The notes beneath the pieces were generated by a model. That model did not search any database. It saw only the letters and a list, made by a program, of their open reading frames with translations, and was not told the DNA's origin. This document shows, piece after piece, positions 31,987-42,786 of a DNA stretch of 64,000 nucleotides. Where the stretch lies: contig OZ287698.1 of NCBI GenBank assembly GCA_965649825.1, positions 310,001 through 374,000 of the forward strand, given 5' to 3'. A program made the translations under genes and the position numbers. The DNA comes from Penicillus capitatus (lineage: Eukaryota > Chlorophyta). Within the stretch, counting starts at the first letter, position 1. The number at the start of each line of letters is the position of its first letter.

Positions 31987-33426
31987 GCTGGGCAAATGCT
32001 GAGTTCGAGACAAGGTCAGTTGTTACGGGTTTACCTCAGGGTTCGCGCATCTCTGACTTGATGCATGCATCTAGTCCTTGATTATACCGATGTTCCGAGT
32101 CTTCTGCCAGCAATTGAGATAGTTAAAACACTTAAAACTGTTCTCAATCACACGGATAGCAGCAATCTGTAAAACAATAAGGATACCTTCGTCTCTCCTT
32201 GAACATCGCTCTTCTTTTTATACCTCTCGACCACTTGATCAGATGTGGTTGCATTTGTCGGAGACATATCATCCCGGACTGTATCGATGTTACCTGATTG
32301 ACAGAATTACTTGAATCGCTCTGATGATGTACTTGACTTCAACAACGCTGGCTGCGTCGAGCATGCTTTGGATGACGCCCTTCTTGCGTTGCTGTGAATC
32401 TCTGCCGGAATCTCTTGCGATGGCGAGGAACCCTTCGCACACTCCACGGATGTAGAGAGAATCGGATCTAACAACGAGATCTTTCTGTCCATCTTGTTCT
32501 TTTTTTGAGACATAGCCGCTGATATTAGATCTTGCCTGTTGACGGGAATCGTCTCAACGTGCGCCGCGGTCGCGCACACGCGTAACGAGAAACGGGGGAA
32601 CAGACCTGAGCAAGTGCAAATGCTACAGGTAGAGCGCATACAGCAAGCTAAATACCCCTCGGCACCCGCAGACCGCTGTCACATCAGAAACCAGCAGTGT
32701 GTCCAGTTAGTTCACGGGGCCGGAACCGTTGTCGCACACCCGTCACCTGTCGTGTACTGTTTACGGTCTGAGGCAGTGTTACGATCTCCTCCGCCCATGT
32801 TTGCAATTGCTCGGACGATTGTCTGGTCTGCGATGTGCAATCTGTGTCTTACATGTTCTGGTCCCAATCTGTTTATGCAGAGCTAAACAGCGGGGAGGAA
32901 ATCACCGGGTGTATATTCCAATATGCGTCGAAAACACTCGGTAAGATGTTGTGTAATATCGAGCCTTGTTAATATTGGCTCGATCTTCTCGAATGTCCTT
33001 GCCAGAAAGACGTACGGCACAGGATCGCCTTTTATCCAGAATAAGCGATCCTTATTATCGAAGGACGTATATGCAGTTGCACGATCCGAGTGCTTGTTTG
33101 TATCTCGCGTCCTGACGGGGATTTGTCGGACTATCGTGCGCCGCGGTCGCGCACACGCGTCAAGAGAACGGAGGAAGCAGGCCTGGGTCAATGAAAAGAC
33201 AACAGGCCGGTGCACGCCCCGTCATCCAATACCCTTGGTTGCCCGCGGACGGACGTCATGTCGCGAAGCTGCGACGTGTCCGGTCCGCGGGCCGGAACCG
33301 TTCGTGTGCACCCGTCACGGCCCGATCTACAGCAAAGTCACATCAACAGCTAGGTACAAGGTTGTATTACTTTTAGCGTTCGGCGTCGTGGAGCCTTCGA
33401 AATGCGTTTCGTACTGCCATCTGATC
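31987..33426. other. Gene-poor region with degenerate repeat pair
   Basis: No gene is recognised in about 1.4 kb. Two related segments, about 32555-32760 and 33132-33335, share a GTGCGCCGCGGTCGCGCAC hairpin, an ACGCGT site, a GGCCGGAACCGTT block and a CACCCGTCAC block in the same order. They are roughly 575 bp apart and diverged. They may be remnants of a duplicated or mobile sequence. Confidence 0.45.
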
Positions 33427-34892
33427 TTATACTAGCACTTCCTGCACATCATTCAACCACGATCGCACGATGCAGCAGATCGCACCATCGGTTTCCTCGG
33501 GCTCGGACGGCGGTGCAGACATATTCGAGAGATCGTCGCTCTCTTCGGTCATTGCCATCTTCATATCGCTGTTTGATTCGGTGTCACCCATCCGTGGAAG
33601 TTTGGGCGTTTCCATTGACGATACGCCCATCTTGAAATCGAATTCATCGGCTTTGTTAAGACGTCTCGGTGCCGTCTGTTGATGACGACACTCGCATTCT
33701 GTCTTGTCCTTGGGAGAGAAACCTTTTTGGCTTCGTGATGATCTTCTTGTCGCCCTTTGTACGCTTCGTCCGTTCGTCGTCGGTAGCAGTTAGTTCGTGC
33801 AGCTGTTGTCGTGTTCGTTGACGGACAACGGGTTGACGACGAAGGCGTATAGCTTACAAAGACTATTTGTACAATGATTGTAAGAATTTATATAATCCTT
33901 TGGACAGCTGCACGAAGGTGGACAGCTGTCCACTGACATGTGCCCACCCCCTTTCCGTTGTGCAGACTCCGAATAATGCGAACGGAACACATTTCACGAT
34001 AGTCGGGATGTCATCAGGCTGGCCAGGAGTCGAACCAGGGCCATCGTCACGTGGCTTCTCCCTCTGCGGCCCATTCGCCGCAGCTTTGTAGCTCTTACGT
34101 CTCTGAGACTTCAGCGCCGACTCTGGAAATTCGAACCGTACTTCACAGCGACAACACGTCCGTGGTGACCCAAATAGAAAACGTAAACACGGACAAAGTA
34201 ACAACGAACGTAAACACAACAATGCGCAACAGCACGCTTATCGCAGCGTGAAACTGAAACGCAGCAACTCGGACGGTGGAACTGAAACACAACAACTCGG
34301 ACGGTGGAACTGAAACTTAGCAGCTCGGACGGTGGAAGGTGGAACTGAAACACAGCAGCTCGGACGATGGAACGAACTACAGACTGCAGGTGGTAGGTAA
34401 AACGCTGTCACAACGGTCGTGTCTTGGAAAGTCTTCAGTCTTCGATGACGGGATTCTATCGCCGGAATCTTTGTCGCTCCGAAACCATGTCGTGTTCGTT
34501 GACGGACAACGGGTTGACGACGAAGGCGTATAGCTTACAAAGACTATTTGTACAATGATTGTAAGAATTTATATAATCCTTTGGACAGCTGCACGAAGGT
34601 GGACAGCTGTCCACTGACACTGTTCATGGAAGACAAACAGTTAATACGCGTTTGATCGAAGTGCGAAAGGTCACCTGCGTTCCTCGCTTGCGTCAGCCAC
34701 GGCGCTTGGTCGCTTCTTCATCTTTTTCTTTTTTTTTCCGAGGACCGTCTGTCTTAATCGAGGACCTTTAGCCTTATCTGTCGCGTTGTCGTCGTAGTTT
34801 GCCGAAATAAGCCGAATGGCAGAATATGTACGGAACACTGCCGCAGAAAAGAGTCCTCCGTCAAATGCGCAAGTGTGCCACGAAAGAAACAA
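33427..34892 (-). CDS. Uncharacterised nuclear-type basic/acidic protein gene, interrupted by a TRIM element
   Basis: Two coding-like parts flank the LTR element. The 5' part (34671-34892) ends in a Lys-rich run, LGKKKKKMKKRPSAVADASE. The 3' part includes HELTATDDERTKRTKGDKK and, after an intron, FDFKMGVSSMETPKLPRMGD then EESDDLSNMSAPPSEPEETD, stopping at 33427. Between them an intron is predicted from a GTGACC donor near 34673 to an ...AACAG acceptor. The element is inserted exactly at that acceptor. The phase of this join is not resolved, so the two parts could belong to different genes. The family is not recognised. Further 5' exons may lie up to 35.5 kb. Confidence 0.4.
33807..33938 (-). 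repeat. LTR of TRIM element (3' LTR in element orientation)
   Basis: This 132-bp terminal repeat is near-identical to 34488-34619. Near its outer end (element orientation) lies the perfect 16-bp palindrome GTGGACAGCTGTCCAC. A TATATAA box on the minus strand is a candidate LTR promoter. Confidence 0.88.
34245..34375 (+). repeat. Tandem ~28-bp repeats inside the TRIM element
   Basis: About four imperfect copies of a unit containing CAGCTCGGACGGTGGAACTG then AAACACA lie head to tail, one copy interrupted by an extra GGTGGAA. It is internal to the retroelement and noncoding as far as can be seen. Confidence 0.8.
34488..34619 (-). repeat. LTR of TRIM element (5' LTR in element orientation)
   Basis: This is the second 132-bp copy with the same TGTC...GACA ends, palindrome and TATATAA. 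It is followed on the minus strand immediately by the candidate primer-binding site at 34473-34487. Confidence 0.88.
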
Positions 34893-35580
34893 CGTTTCAG
34901 CAGCTAAGTCACGACAGATATGGCGCGCTCCACGTTCCGATACTATGCATGCAGAATGAGATCATCAGACGCATTAGCGCGTTCTTCAAATCGACATGCT
35001 GGGGGGCGAGGCTTCGTTAAAAGCACCAAGGTAGGATCGCCGAGGCAGAAGTGGTATAACCGATAGATCCCGGATCCATCGGTGACCGAGTGTAAGACAC
35101 AAACACTGCACCCTCTGCGACAAGAAATGAGACAGAGACGACAATGCATCGAAGGTTATCTTGGAGTTATCGAGACTGAAGCATCTTGGAGAGCCAAGAC
35201 CTATTGCTTTGCGTCATGGGAATGCTTAGCTTCTTCTGCCCTTTGAGCACCGGTTCTTGCGCAGAAGCGCCTAAGCGCCAGACCGTTACGCGATCCCTAA
35301 TTGTTACCCATGGTTTCGCTGGGTATCCGAAGTATCGAAGCCAGGGAGACACAAATCGCTTTTTTTGATGACAGCTAATGAACGCTTCTTTCTGTTTTTG
35401 CTTGCTAGTCTGGGAATGGTTTATTCTTCCGTGTAAGATACAAGTAGACCTTATGAAACGAAACGAACGAACGAAGGGCCGAGATTTGCAACTCAAAACC
35501 GTCCAACGAAAGCAATGTCAGCGCATGTGACAGACATGCATGAATCTGAAAGGAAAGAACTAAGTGCGGCTCTCGTCTGT
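34893..35580. other. Unclear region between disrupted gene and CNOT3
   Basis: A minus-strand frame near 34943-35149 is Cys-rich (MHCRLCLISCRRGCSVCVLH), and another at 35167-35300 contains EPVLKGQKKLSIPM. They could be 5' exons of the gene downstream, but no joins are established and no family is recognised. Confidence 0.3.
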
Positions 35581-37856
35581 TCAATGCAGCTCATCTTCTA
35601 ATTGATCGTAGCGGAACACGAAGTTGTCTTTCTTGCGGTAACACCAGCCGTTCATGAAGTTCTCTGGTTCCCCAGGAAGAGCCCCACCTGACAGAGCTTT
35701 GTCGAAGTAGATGTATCCACCTTCTTCAAAGTCTTTTGTGGTGGCCTTGGGCTCGCCAGATCGCTGGAACCAGGATTTATGCTCAACATGATATCGCCAG
35801 GATTGTCGTTTGAGTTCTTTAGCAGCACAATACTGTGCGATGTCGCCTGGGTGGAAGTAAAAAGCATAGAACAGTCCCTCTGTGTCCAGCTTCTGATAGA
35901 AGCCGGCATCTTCGAGCTGGGGTAACCGATGAATAGGGAAGCTGGCAGGAAGCTGCTGCGCGACACTGCGGCTGGTGTTCTGAGACAGCTGAGTCTTGTA
36001 ATCACTGTCAACGGGTTGGGGCATCGATCGCCGACTGCATGCCTGCAGCAATTGTAAACTGGCAGCGGGGTTGCCTTCGAATGGACTAGGTAGGAGTGGA
36101 ATACCAGATACGTCCGTACAGGACATGCTGATTTTATCGATCAGATCTGCAACATCCAGACTGGACAGAAAAGGATCCGCCACTTCCAAAGGTTCGTCTT
36201 TGGAGGAGGACGATGGACCACCAACACCACCGCTCAACACAGCCGCTTTGAAACCCAACGGCTTCTCTCGTAGACTATCTTGTGACAGCGACAGCTTCGT
36301 CACATTTCCTTGCATACCGTCCATCGATGACGACGATCCTTTTCCTCCGGTAGATCCCGAGAGTGACGCTGTCTCCAGCAAACTGCGTTTTGCATTTGGC
36401 TTCACCTCTGTAGCCAGTTCCAGCGATTTGGATTTTTCGGCCACGCCGCTGGCTGCCAGTTTTGGATAGTCCCCATCTTCCCCTGGGCAACATGACCTCC
36501 CACGATTCTTGCACACCCACTATTCCTTACCTTTTGGTGTATCCCACACCGTCGGCGTTCGATTTCCCTGCGTTGCAGTGGTTGTGGTGGTGGTCGTAGG
36601 CGTCGTCGTAGTGGTGGTATTCCTACCAGCCGCCGCCAATGCAAATGACATCGCACCGTTTGCCGGTTCAGTTTTGGCAGCAGCCCCACCGATCACGGCA
36701 TTCTTTGCAGAAGGCGACGTCCCTTCGAGCTCCTCCGCCACTACATGATTCGCTGACGGTGTCTCAGACATCGAGACACGGCGTTTCATACTGGACTGCG
36801 ATGAAGCCGCCGATATCGGAGCCGGTCGAGCTGGCGCCTTCTTTTCCTCCTCCACGACAGTGGCAGCATTGCTTCCGTGTGCCAACAGCTGCGCCTTCAC
36901 CGCTGCCGCCGCCGCACGTTCCTTCTCTCTTTCCCTTTCTGCCTGTTCCTCCTCTAAGTCATTCACCTTCTTTGCTTTCGATGTGATGGTTGCCGACTGG
37001 AGGCCAAGGGTCACATCATTCAAACGATCCAGCAACGGTGCATACGTTTCATCCACGCAATCAAAGCCCGAATCTTCGTCTTCGTTATCGGTTACGTAAT
37101 ACTCAACCATGTCTTTCAGCTCATCGATCTCTTCATGCGTAATCGTCCCATTGTCCAAACATCGCATGCATTGCTCCAATCGCGTGATGTGACTCTTATG
37201 CCGTACCACGAGCTCTTCCAGCTTCTGTTGCCTCTGAGATGGCTTCTTCCCACGTCTCGACCCATTGATGTTCTCCAATTCTGCCTCGAATTCATCAATC
37301 TACAGCACCCGATCACCGAACGAACGCACAAAGAGGCATCGTTGAAACCTGCATTTGAAGAGCCTCAACTTGTTCATTCAGCCATTCCCGTGCCACCTGC
37401 CGGGCTTTTTCCTCGGGGTCCAGTTTTGCAGCCTGGCCCAATCCTGCTTTCGAGAATGCCTTTGTTTTTGCTTCCTTTTCACAGTGCTTAAATCGTTCCA
37501 TCTCCTTCTCAATGTTTTTCCTCGCCTCCATGAGCACCGTCTTGTCCTTGATGTCACTCCCAGCAATCCTATGACATAGCACCTCACTCTTTTATCTAGA
37601 AACATCCGATATCTAACCATGTTTTGATCTGATCTCTTAACCGCTGCAATTTTTTGATTTCTTTTTTCAAGTCAGCTTCGTATTTTTCCCGCTGACTCTG
37701 GCTCTCAGTTACGTAGACCTACCAAATGGCGATCCCCACAGGCGCCTCTTTCTCGAATTTTGCCTTTTCCCATATTTGGTCGAACTCGACGATGCCTTCC
37801 TGCACTTTCTTGAGCGTTCGGTCGATTTCCGCCTGGAGTTTTCGTGCCGCTCCCAT
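35581..37856 (-). CDS. CNOT3: CCR4-NOT complex subunit CNOT3/NOT5
   Basis: This is a deadenylase-complex scaffold. The N-terminal NOT3 coiled coil is [20 protein letters not shown], then [34 protein letters not shown] and [21 protein letters not shown] Ser/Thr/Ala-rich middle follows, and the C-terminal NOT box has [18 protein letters not shown] and [13 protein letters not shown]. Introns include 37569-37617, containing AAAAGAGTGAG and restoring QIKTW-IAGSD exactly. The first intron (about 37729-37773) must use a GC donor (AAG|GCAAAA) to join DQIWEK to [15 protein letters not shown]. The ATG at 37856 gives the canonical short N-terminus. The C-terminal exon is uninterrupted for about 940 nt. 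Confidence 0.94.
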
Positions 37857-38115
37857 TTTAGAGGCACCGTTTACGTTTCCCTCGGCAAGTGCGTCGTTAG
37901 GGTGACACACGACTGTGTCAAGAAAGAACGGGTTTCACGATGGCGCACGAAGAGAGACGGCGCTACGCTTCTCTCTCCACAGCAGTAACAACAACAATAG
38001 CGGATGCGCACGTACACACGCAGGGCGACAATACACGTCTTGTTCCTAATGAACGTCATTCCACGAACGCGGTGCTGCCCGCCTCATGCATCGACGGATC
38101 TTTCTCGCGGGAACG

Positions 38116-39039
38116 ATGGCTCAATCGCGTTATGCCTATGTCAAGAACTATGAGCGCGAAATGGTTCTCTTGCCCAATTGTTGGGCTGTCGTCCGTCTCG
38201 ATGGCCAAAGCTTCAGTCGGTGCGTCTCACACGACGGAAACGACGACCGGACGGTTGGACTGAACGCAGGTTCTGTCAAGTACATGAATTCGAGAAGCCA
38301 AATGATGTCCGAGGCCTCGATCTCATGAACGCCGCGGCCAAGGCAGTCATGAAAGCCTTTCCAGATGTGTGTATTGCCTACGGCGAGAGCGATGAAATGA
38401 GCTTTGTCTTCCGCAAAGATGCCGAAGTCTACGGTTTGTTTGATTGGACTGGAGTACTTAAAAGAGGTTCTGTGAACAAGAGGTGGACGCAGCTTCAAAA
38501 TTGTGTCCCTCGTGACCTCGTGCTTCACGGGAAACTACGTGCACTTATGGCCTGATCACTTTCCCGAAAGACCTCTGAAATACGCTCCGCTTTTTGACGG
38601 CCGAGTGGTGCAGTACCCGACTGCCCGGGAGATTCGAGACTATTTGTCATGGAGACAGGTGGATACACACATTAACAATCAGGTGCGTTGCCCCCTGCCA
38701 AGACTCATGTTCAACATTGTTGCAGTACAATACGTGTTTCTGGGCGCTGGTTAAATCCGGCGTGTCTGAACATACTGCACATGAGCAACTAAAAGTGTGA
38801 TCGATCACATTGATCAGAATGTGTGATAATGCTGTGGACTACAGGGAACAGATGCAAGTGCAAAGAACGAACTGTTATTTGGGAGATTTGGAATCAATTA
38901 CAACAATCTACCGGAGATGTTTCGAAAGGGCTCAGTCATCTATCGTCAGGCAATACGATCAGCAAGAACACTGTTGGTGGACCATGTGGACATCATTAAG
39001 GAAGACTTTTGGGAAGCCCATCGTCATGTGTTAGAATGA
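38116..39039 (+). CDS. THG1: tRNA-His guanylyltransferase THG1
   Basis: THG1 adds the essential 5' G (G-1) to tRNAHis by reverse (3'-5') polymerisation. Five exons assemble to 243 residues; introns are 38220-38269, 38434-38482, 38683-38725 and 38795-38844. Motifs are MAQSRYAYVKNYER, the metal-binding VVRLDGQSFSRF (Asp-Gly), VHEFEKPNDVRGLDLMN, AYGESDEMSFVFRK (second carboxylate pair), LSWRQVDTHINNQYNT and FGINYNNLPEMFRKGS. The second intron boundary was placed to give YGGRSFKIVSLV and is less certain than the rest. An in-frame Met at 38086 would add ten residues. Intron 4 starts GTGTGATCGATCACA, a palindrome. Confidence 0.95.
38795..38844 (+). repeat. THG1 intron 4: AAA|GTGTGATC with palindromic TGTGATCGATCACA
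   Basis: This 50-nt intron follows CTAAAA. A 14-bp perfect palindrome lies at its 5' end, and AATGTGTGATAATG precedes the acceptor. It closely resembles prohibitin intron 43442-43491 in donor and second motif. Confidence 0.75.
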
Positions 39040-39277
39040 GGAAGAAGTGTCAGGTGCCCTCATTTCACAAGCATGATAATTGCCGCGTTACATTGGTTCA
39101 TCAGTGTCTTTGTATAAAAGAGTCCCAAATACATAGGACAGCGATTTATGTAGAGGAAAGAGCTGTGTTTCGATAGGGTCAATAAGAATCACAAAAAAAC
39201 GAAAGAAAGGTCCTTTATCTTGCAAGCCTCATAACAGCCCCATGATATCAATGATAGTCACCATCATTTCCTACGAA

Positions 39278-42200
39278 TTACGCTTGGATGACCTCAGGTG
39301 TAATTGCCAGAGAGTCGACATTTGTCACTATCCAAGCGAGATTTTGGTAATAGTCAGCCTCTGCCTGTTGATCAGCCCGGAACCACTTTTCGAGCACTCG
39401 GTCTCCTGGGCCGGAGGCAGAAGCAAAAAGAAGCGCATTGATGTTGGAAGGCACATCCAACGTCGTTCCCTCGTCTCCATCCGATTTTGCACCATCCTTG
39501 TTTCCGCCACTCCCGCGCATCATTCTCTGTTCTGTGAGGAGTTTTCTCTCTGAAGTAGGGGGTGGGGGTGGTCGTTGGGGATGGGGTCTTTGATGATCTA
39601 AGCACTGATGAAGAAGATTGTCTAGGAAGACATTCGCGGCAGACATTCTGCCGACATCATTGGACGTTGATTTTCCATTGAGGGCGTTGGGTGCCCGTGC
39701 TAACCTTTCCGCTTCTCTCTTATTATTCGACTTGGAAATCTTCTCAGCCAGTGTCAGTTCAGATGCAAGAGACTGCTCAGTAATCGACCAGTATTCGTCC
39801 CAGAACTCTTCAACGGGATCTGTTCGTGCTGAAAAAGCAGCTCTCATCGAAATGGACTGTCCTAGTCGATGAATACCACCCTTCTCCACATCTGCTGGAG
39901 TTGAAAGGCTTCTGTGTGTTTGATTAGAAGGTTTGTCGCAAGCGGGTGGTTCTCCGGAACGGCGACGCAGGCCACTAAACCATGAACGGCGCTGCAATGG
40001 TGACATCTCGGTGTCAGGAGTCACGCGCTGGCCCTTCTCTACTAATCCAAAAGTTGAGTCACTCGGTAACGAAGAACCAAATTCCTGTGTCGTACACTTC
40101 TTTGATCGTGAGGGACGATCTGAAAGCGCTGTTAGTTTGCTGGGACGACTGCGGAGCGACTGTATTGCAGAGCTTGCTCTCATAGAGGTGCTCGATGACG
40201 GGCTACGACCAACAAGGAAAGAATCAGAGAATCTCTCATTCTCCATGCCACATGGCCCCATACTTCCTGGGTCTGTCATTGCCTCTTGGCGTTGTAGACG
40301 AGCAAGTGTTTTCTGAAATGCAAGGCGCGATCCGCCACGTTGCCTTCGGTTGACACCGTCGTGCAAACGAACTTCGATGACAGGGTTGACAGCAAGCAAT
40401 TCCTCAAAACTATCCAGAACGGGTGCCTTTGACGCAGGCAGTTGGAATTCTTTCTCTTCCTGTGTTGATCGAAACCAGAAATTCAGACTCCACCCCGAGG
40501 ATGATTCTTTACTCGTCTGCTCAGATGCGAGCTTAGATTCCGGGTCTCCTGTTCTGCTGATCACAGGAACGGGGAAAAACTCAATCTGAGAGGCTTTCAG
40601 AGATGCCTTTGCCATGACTGATCACACAGACACGTCACATCAGGCAACACATCCACAAAGAGAGAGAATCTCACAGTTGTCATTGATGATGGATGGGCGC
40701 GTGCCCAGCGACGCACTCGGTCTCAGTGCAAAGTTTTGAAGCTGCTGTTCCCAGTCGACACCGCAATGAAGCAAATAATCGGATTCCAATTCCCAAATAT
40801 TTGCTTTGTCATGTTGCGGAATGAAGTGTCCCAGAAATAGATTGATCGCATCCTGCTTCTCAGGATCAGAAACAGCGTTGCTGTAGTACCGTCTAAACCA
40901 CACAATGCCACAAGGAATGTTAGAGGAGAGCTCCGGAAAGAGGGATGGTGAGGGACTTGATCGAACGCAGGAGCTCTCGTGATTGTGTTGCTGCCCCAGA
41001 GTCCCCACGCATCCGTTCAAAGAAAGTCCCATGCGCTTCGGAGCCACCGTACTGTAATGCCAAGACATTTCCCATGATTTCATACATCTGCATCAACTGA
41101 TATGCCATTGAACAGTCAGGATCCAGCTCGTTGGAGGCGAGCAGCCCCAAAGAGCAGAGCTGATATCCAAGCGCCGTCAGTCCATACATGTACTGTGAGA
41201 TGTTGGTGCGATCTAAGCAATCGATGCAATTGCAACGGAGAATCCCTTCCTGCAACTGGGGTTCTGCCTTCTGCACAGATTGTGTCATTGCCGGTGAGAT
41301 CATGCAGAATCCTGTGTACTCCACAAAAGACCGCATCATCGGTTCTGCTTCCTTCAACAGGCAACGTTCATCTTTTCGCACGTTTGCTTTGAAATCCCAC
41401 GGAACGTAAACGATGTCTTCTCCGTAGTAATGTTTGTTGAGAAAGGAAATGGCTCGGCTAAACTCTTTGCGGAGAATGGTCTCACGCGGCTGTCGTTCCT
41501 GACTCTTGACGAGATTCATAACCACAACCGGAGCGCCGTATCGTGCAAACAGGTCTTCAAAGTGTTTGCGGGTGGCCTCATACAGAGGATCTATATTGTA
41601 CAGCTGAATATTGGGACGCGGGTTAAGTGCCGATGTCCCTTGCCCCCAAAACAATGGAATTGACCCACGCAGCTGCACAGCAAACAACCCATCAGCAATA
41701 GCCCTTATGATCGTGCTCTCTATACCTGGACAACCGAAGCGAGTGAGGGAATGCCAGAGTGAGTGAGATTCTGTAGACTGACAATCTGTTCTGTTTCCAC
41801 TTCATTTGCAACCCATCCGAATTGGTTGATGCCTCTCTTCAGATACCGAGTTCCGGCGAATCTTCTCGATCTCCGCGCAATGAGAGTGAGTTGCACAATT
41901 TTCCCAAAGATTGAAAGATTTCTCTGTTGCCACGATCCATGTACCAAAGGCAACAGCCACTTGTTATCCCTCAGTTCGTGGCGTAAGTCGCGCGTCAGAT
42001 ACTCATTCCAGACAAAGATGCATTCGAATGGATCTGCCCTCTCTGTATGTGTGAGATTATGTTGGACGGTGTGTGAGACGTGGTAGGTGTAGCTGAAGAA
42101 GAAGTCTTTTGTTAGATCCACACCCGAAAGCAGCAGCTTTCTGTAGCGCCGCTCGGCATAACTGTCCGGACAGCCGCCACCACTCAACGGTATCAGCGTC

Positions 42201-42676
42201 GTATCTGCTACACCATACACCGTGTGACCCGCCAAAGATCCCAGCGCTTTTCGCTTCGTAATTAGCAGCAGATAGTAGCCCTCGAGGAAACGAAAGCATC
42301 CCAGAATGCCAAAAGCCTAAAGAGGGATCCGTCTGTGCCAATATCGTTTCCGTAACGGAGGCGTTACTTCGCAAAGGAGTTGAAGTCCTTCCTCGTTCGG
42401 ATCTGCGTGTTTCCGCTGGAAGAGCGATTCGACTTCCGTCGGAGTGTATGTTCGTTCGTCTTCAGCAACATGAAGCCGCTTTGGATGTTGTTCTTGTGTT
42501 TTGGGGAACGTTAGTAGACGACAACGTGTCTCTTCGCCATAGTATCCGAGCATGTAGTACGCCTTTTTGGATTCATATAGCAGCATGCGTTGCAACACTT
42601 CCGGGTCAACGGGTCGCAAAACTGTCCACGTGCGGGGCTTCCTAGTGGGCGGTGTGTCGAGACCAAACAACGTCAT
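39278..42676 (-). CDS. FIG4: Phosphoinositide phosphatase FIG4/SAC3
   Basis: FIG4 is a PI(3,5)P2 5-phosphatase of the PIKfyve complex on endosome/vacuole membranes. The Sac domain shows CFRFLEGYYLLLITKRKALG, GHTVYGVADTTLIPL, YHVSHTVQHNLTH, FVWNEYLTRDLR, LRGSIPLFWGQG, the catalytic CxxxxxR loop in NCIDCLDRTN, and RYYSNAVSDPEKQDAINLFL. A long, low-complexity C-terminal tail (Ser/Arg-rich) ends with QNLAWIVTNVDS at 39278. The intron joining core to tail (near 40615-40650) is short (about 33 nt) and contains GATGTGACGTG, so it is possible, though less likely, that the tail is a separate gene. Other introns (51-64 nt) are well supported. GATGTGACGT also occurs 100 bp upstream of the ATG. Confidence 0.9.
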
Positions 42677-42786
42677 CGTCGTTTGTGTGTAACGAGGCGG
42701 GAATAGAAAAATTCAAAAGATACGGAGCCAAACCGTTAAGGCCTGACCTCGTATGACACGATGCGTCTATGTGGTGATGTGACGTG

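Larger units (their letters stand above)
33807..34619 (-). mobile_element. TRIM-type miniature LTR retrotransposon (813 bp)
   Basis: Identical-looking 132-bp direct repeats, each starting TGTC and ending GACA, bound a 549-bp interior. The 4-bp flanks are CTGT on both sides (33803-33806 and 34620-34623), a target-site duplication. Read on the minus strand, the interior begins directly after the 5' LTR with TGGTTTCGGAGCGAC, a primer-binding-site-like sequence starting TGG. It ends in a purine-rich tract (GGAAAGGGGGTGGG) just before the 3' LTR. No gag/pol frame is present, so it is non-autonomous. The LTRs look very similar, suggesting a recent insertion. It sits at the 3' splice site of a predicted intron (see findings). 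Confidence 0.85.

Noticed and set aside
34020-34130. tRNA-like B-box sequences (GGTTCGACTCC and GGTTCGAATTTCC on the minus strand)
   Set aside because: No matching A box, acceptor stem or cloverleaf could be folded. The region is inside the LTR element, so no tRNA gene is called.
33863-34222. 119-codon minus-strand open frame across the LTR and interior of the TRIM
   Set aside because: It runs through the LTR itself and shows no retroelement motif; treated as chance.
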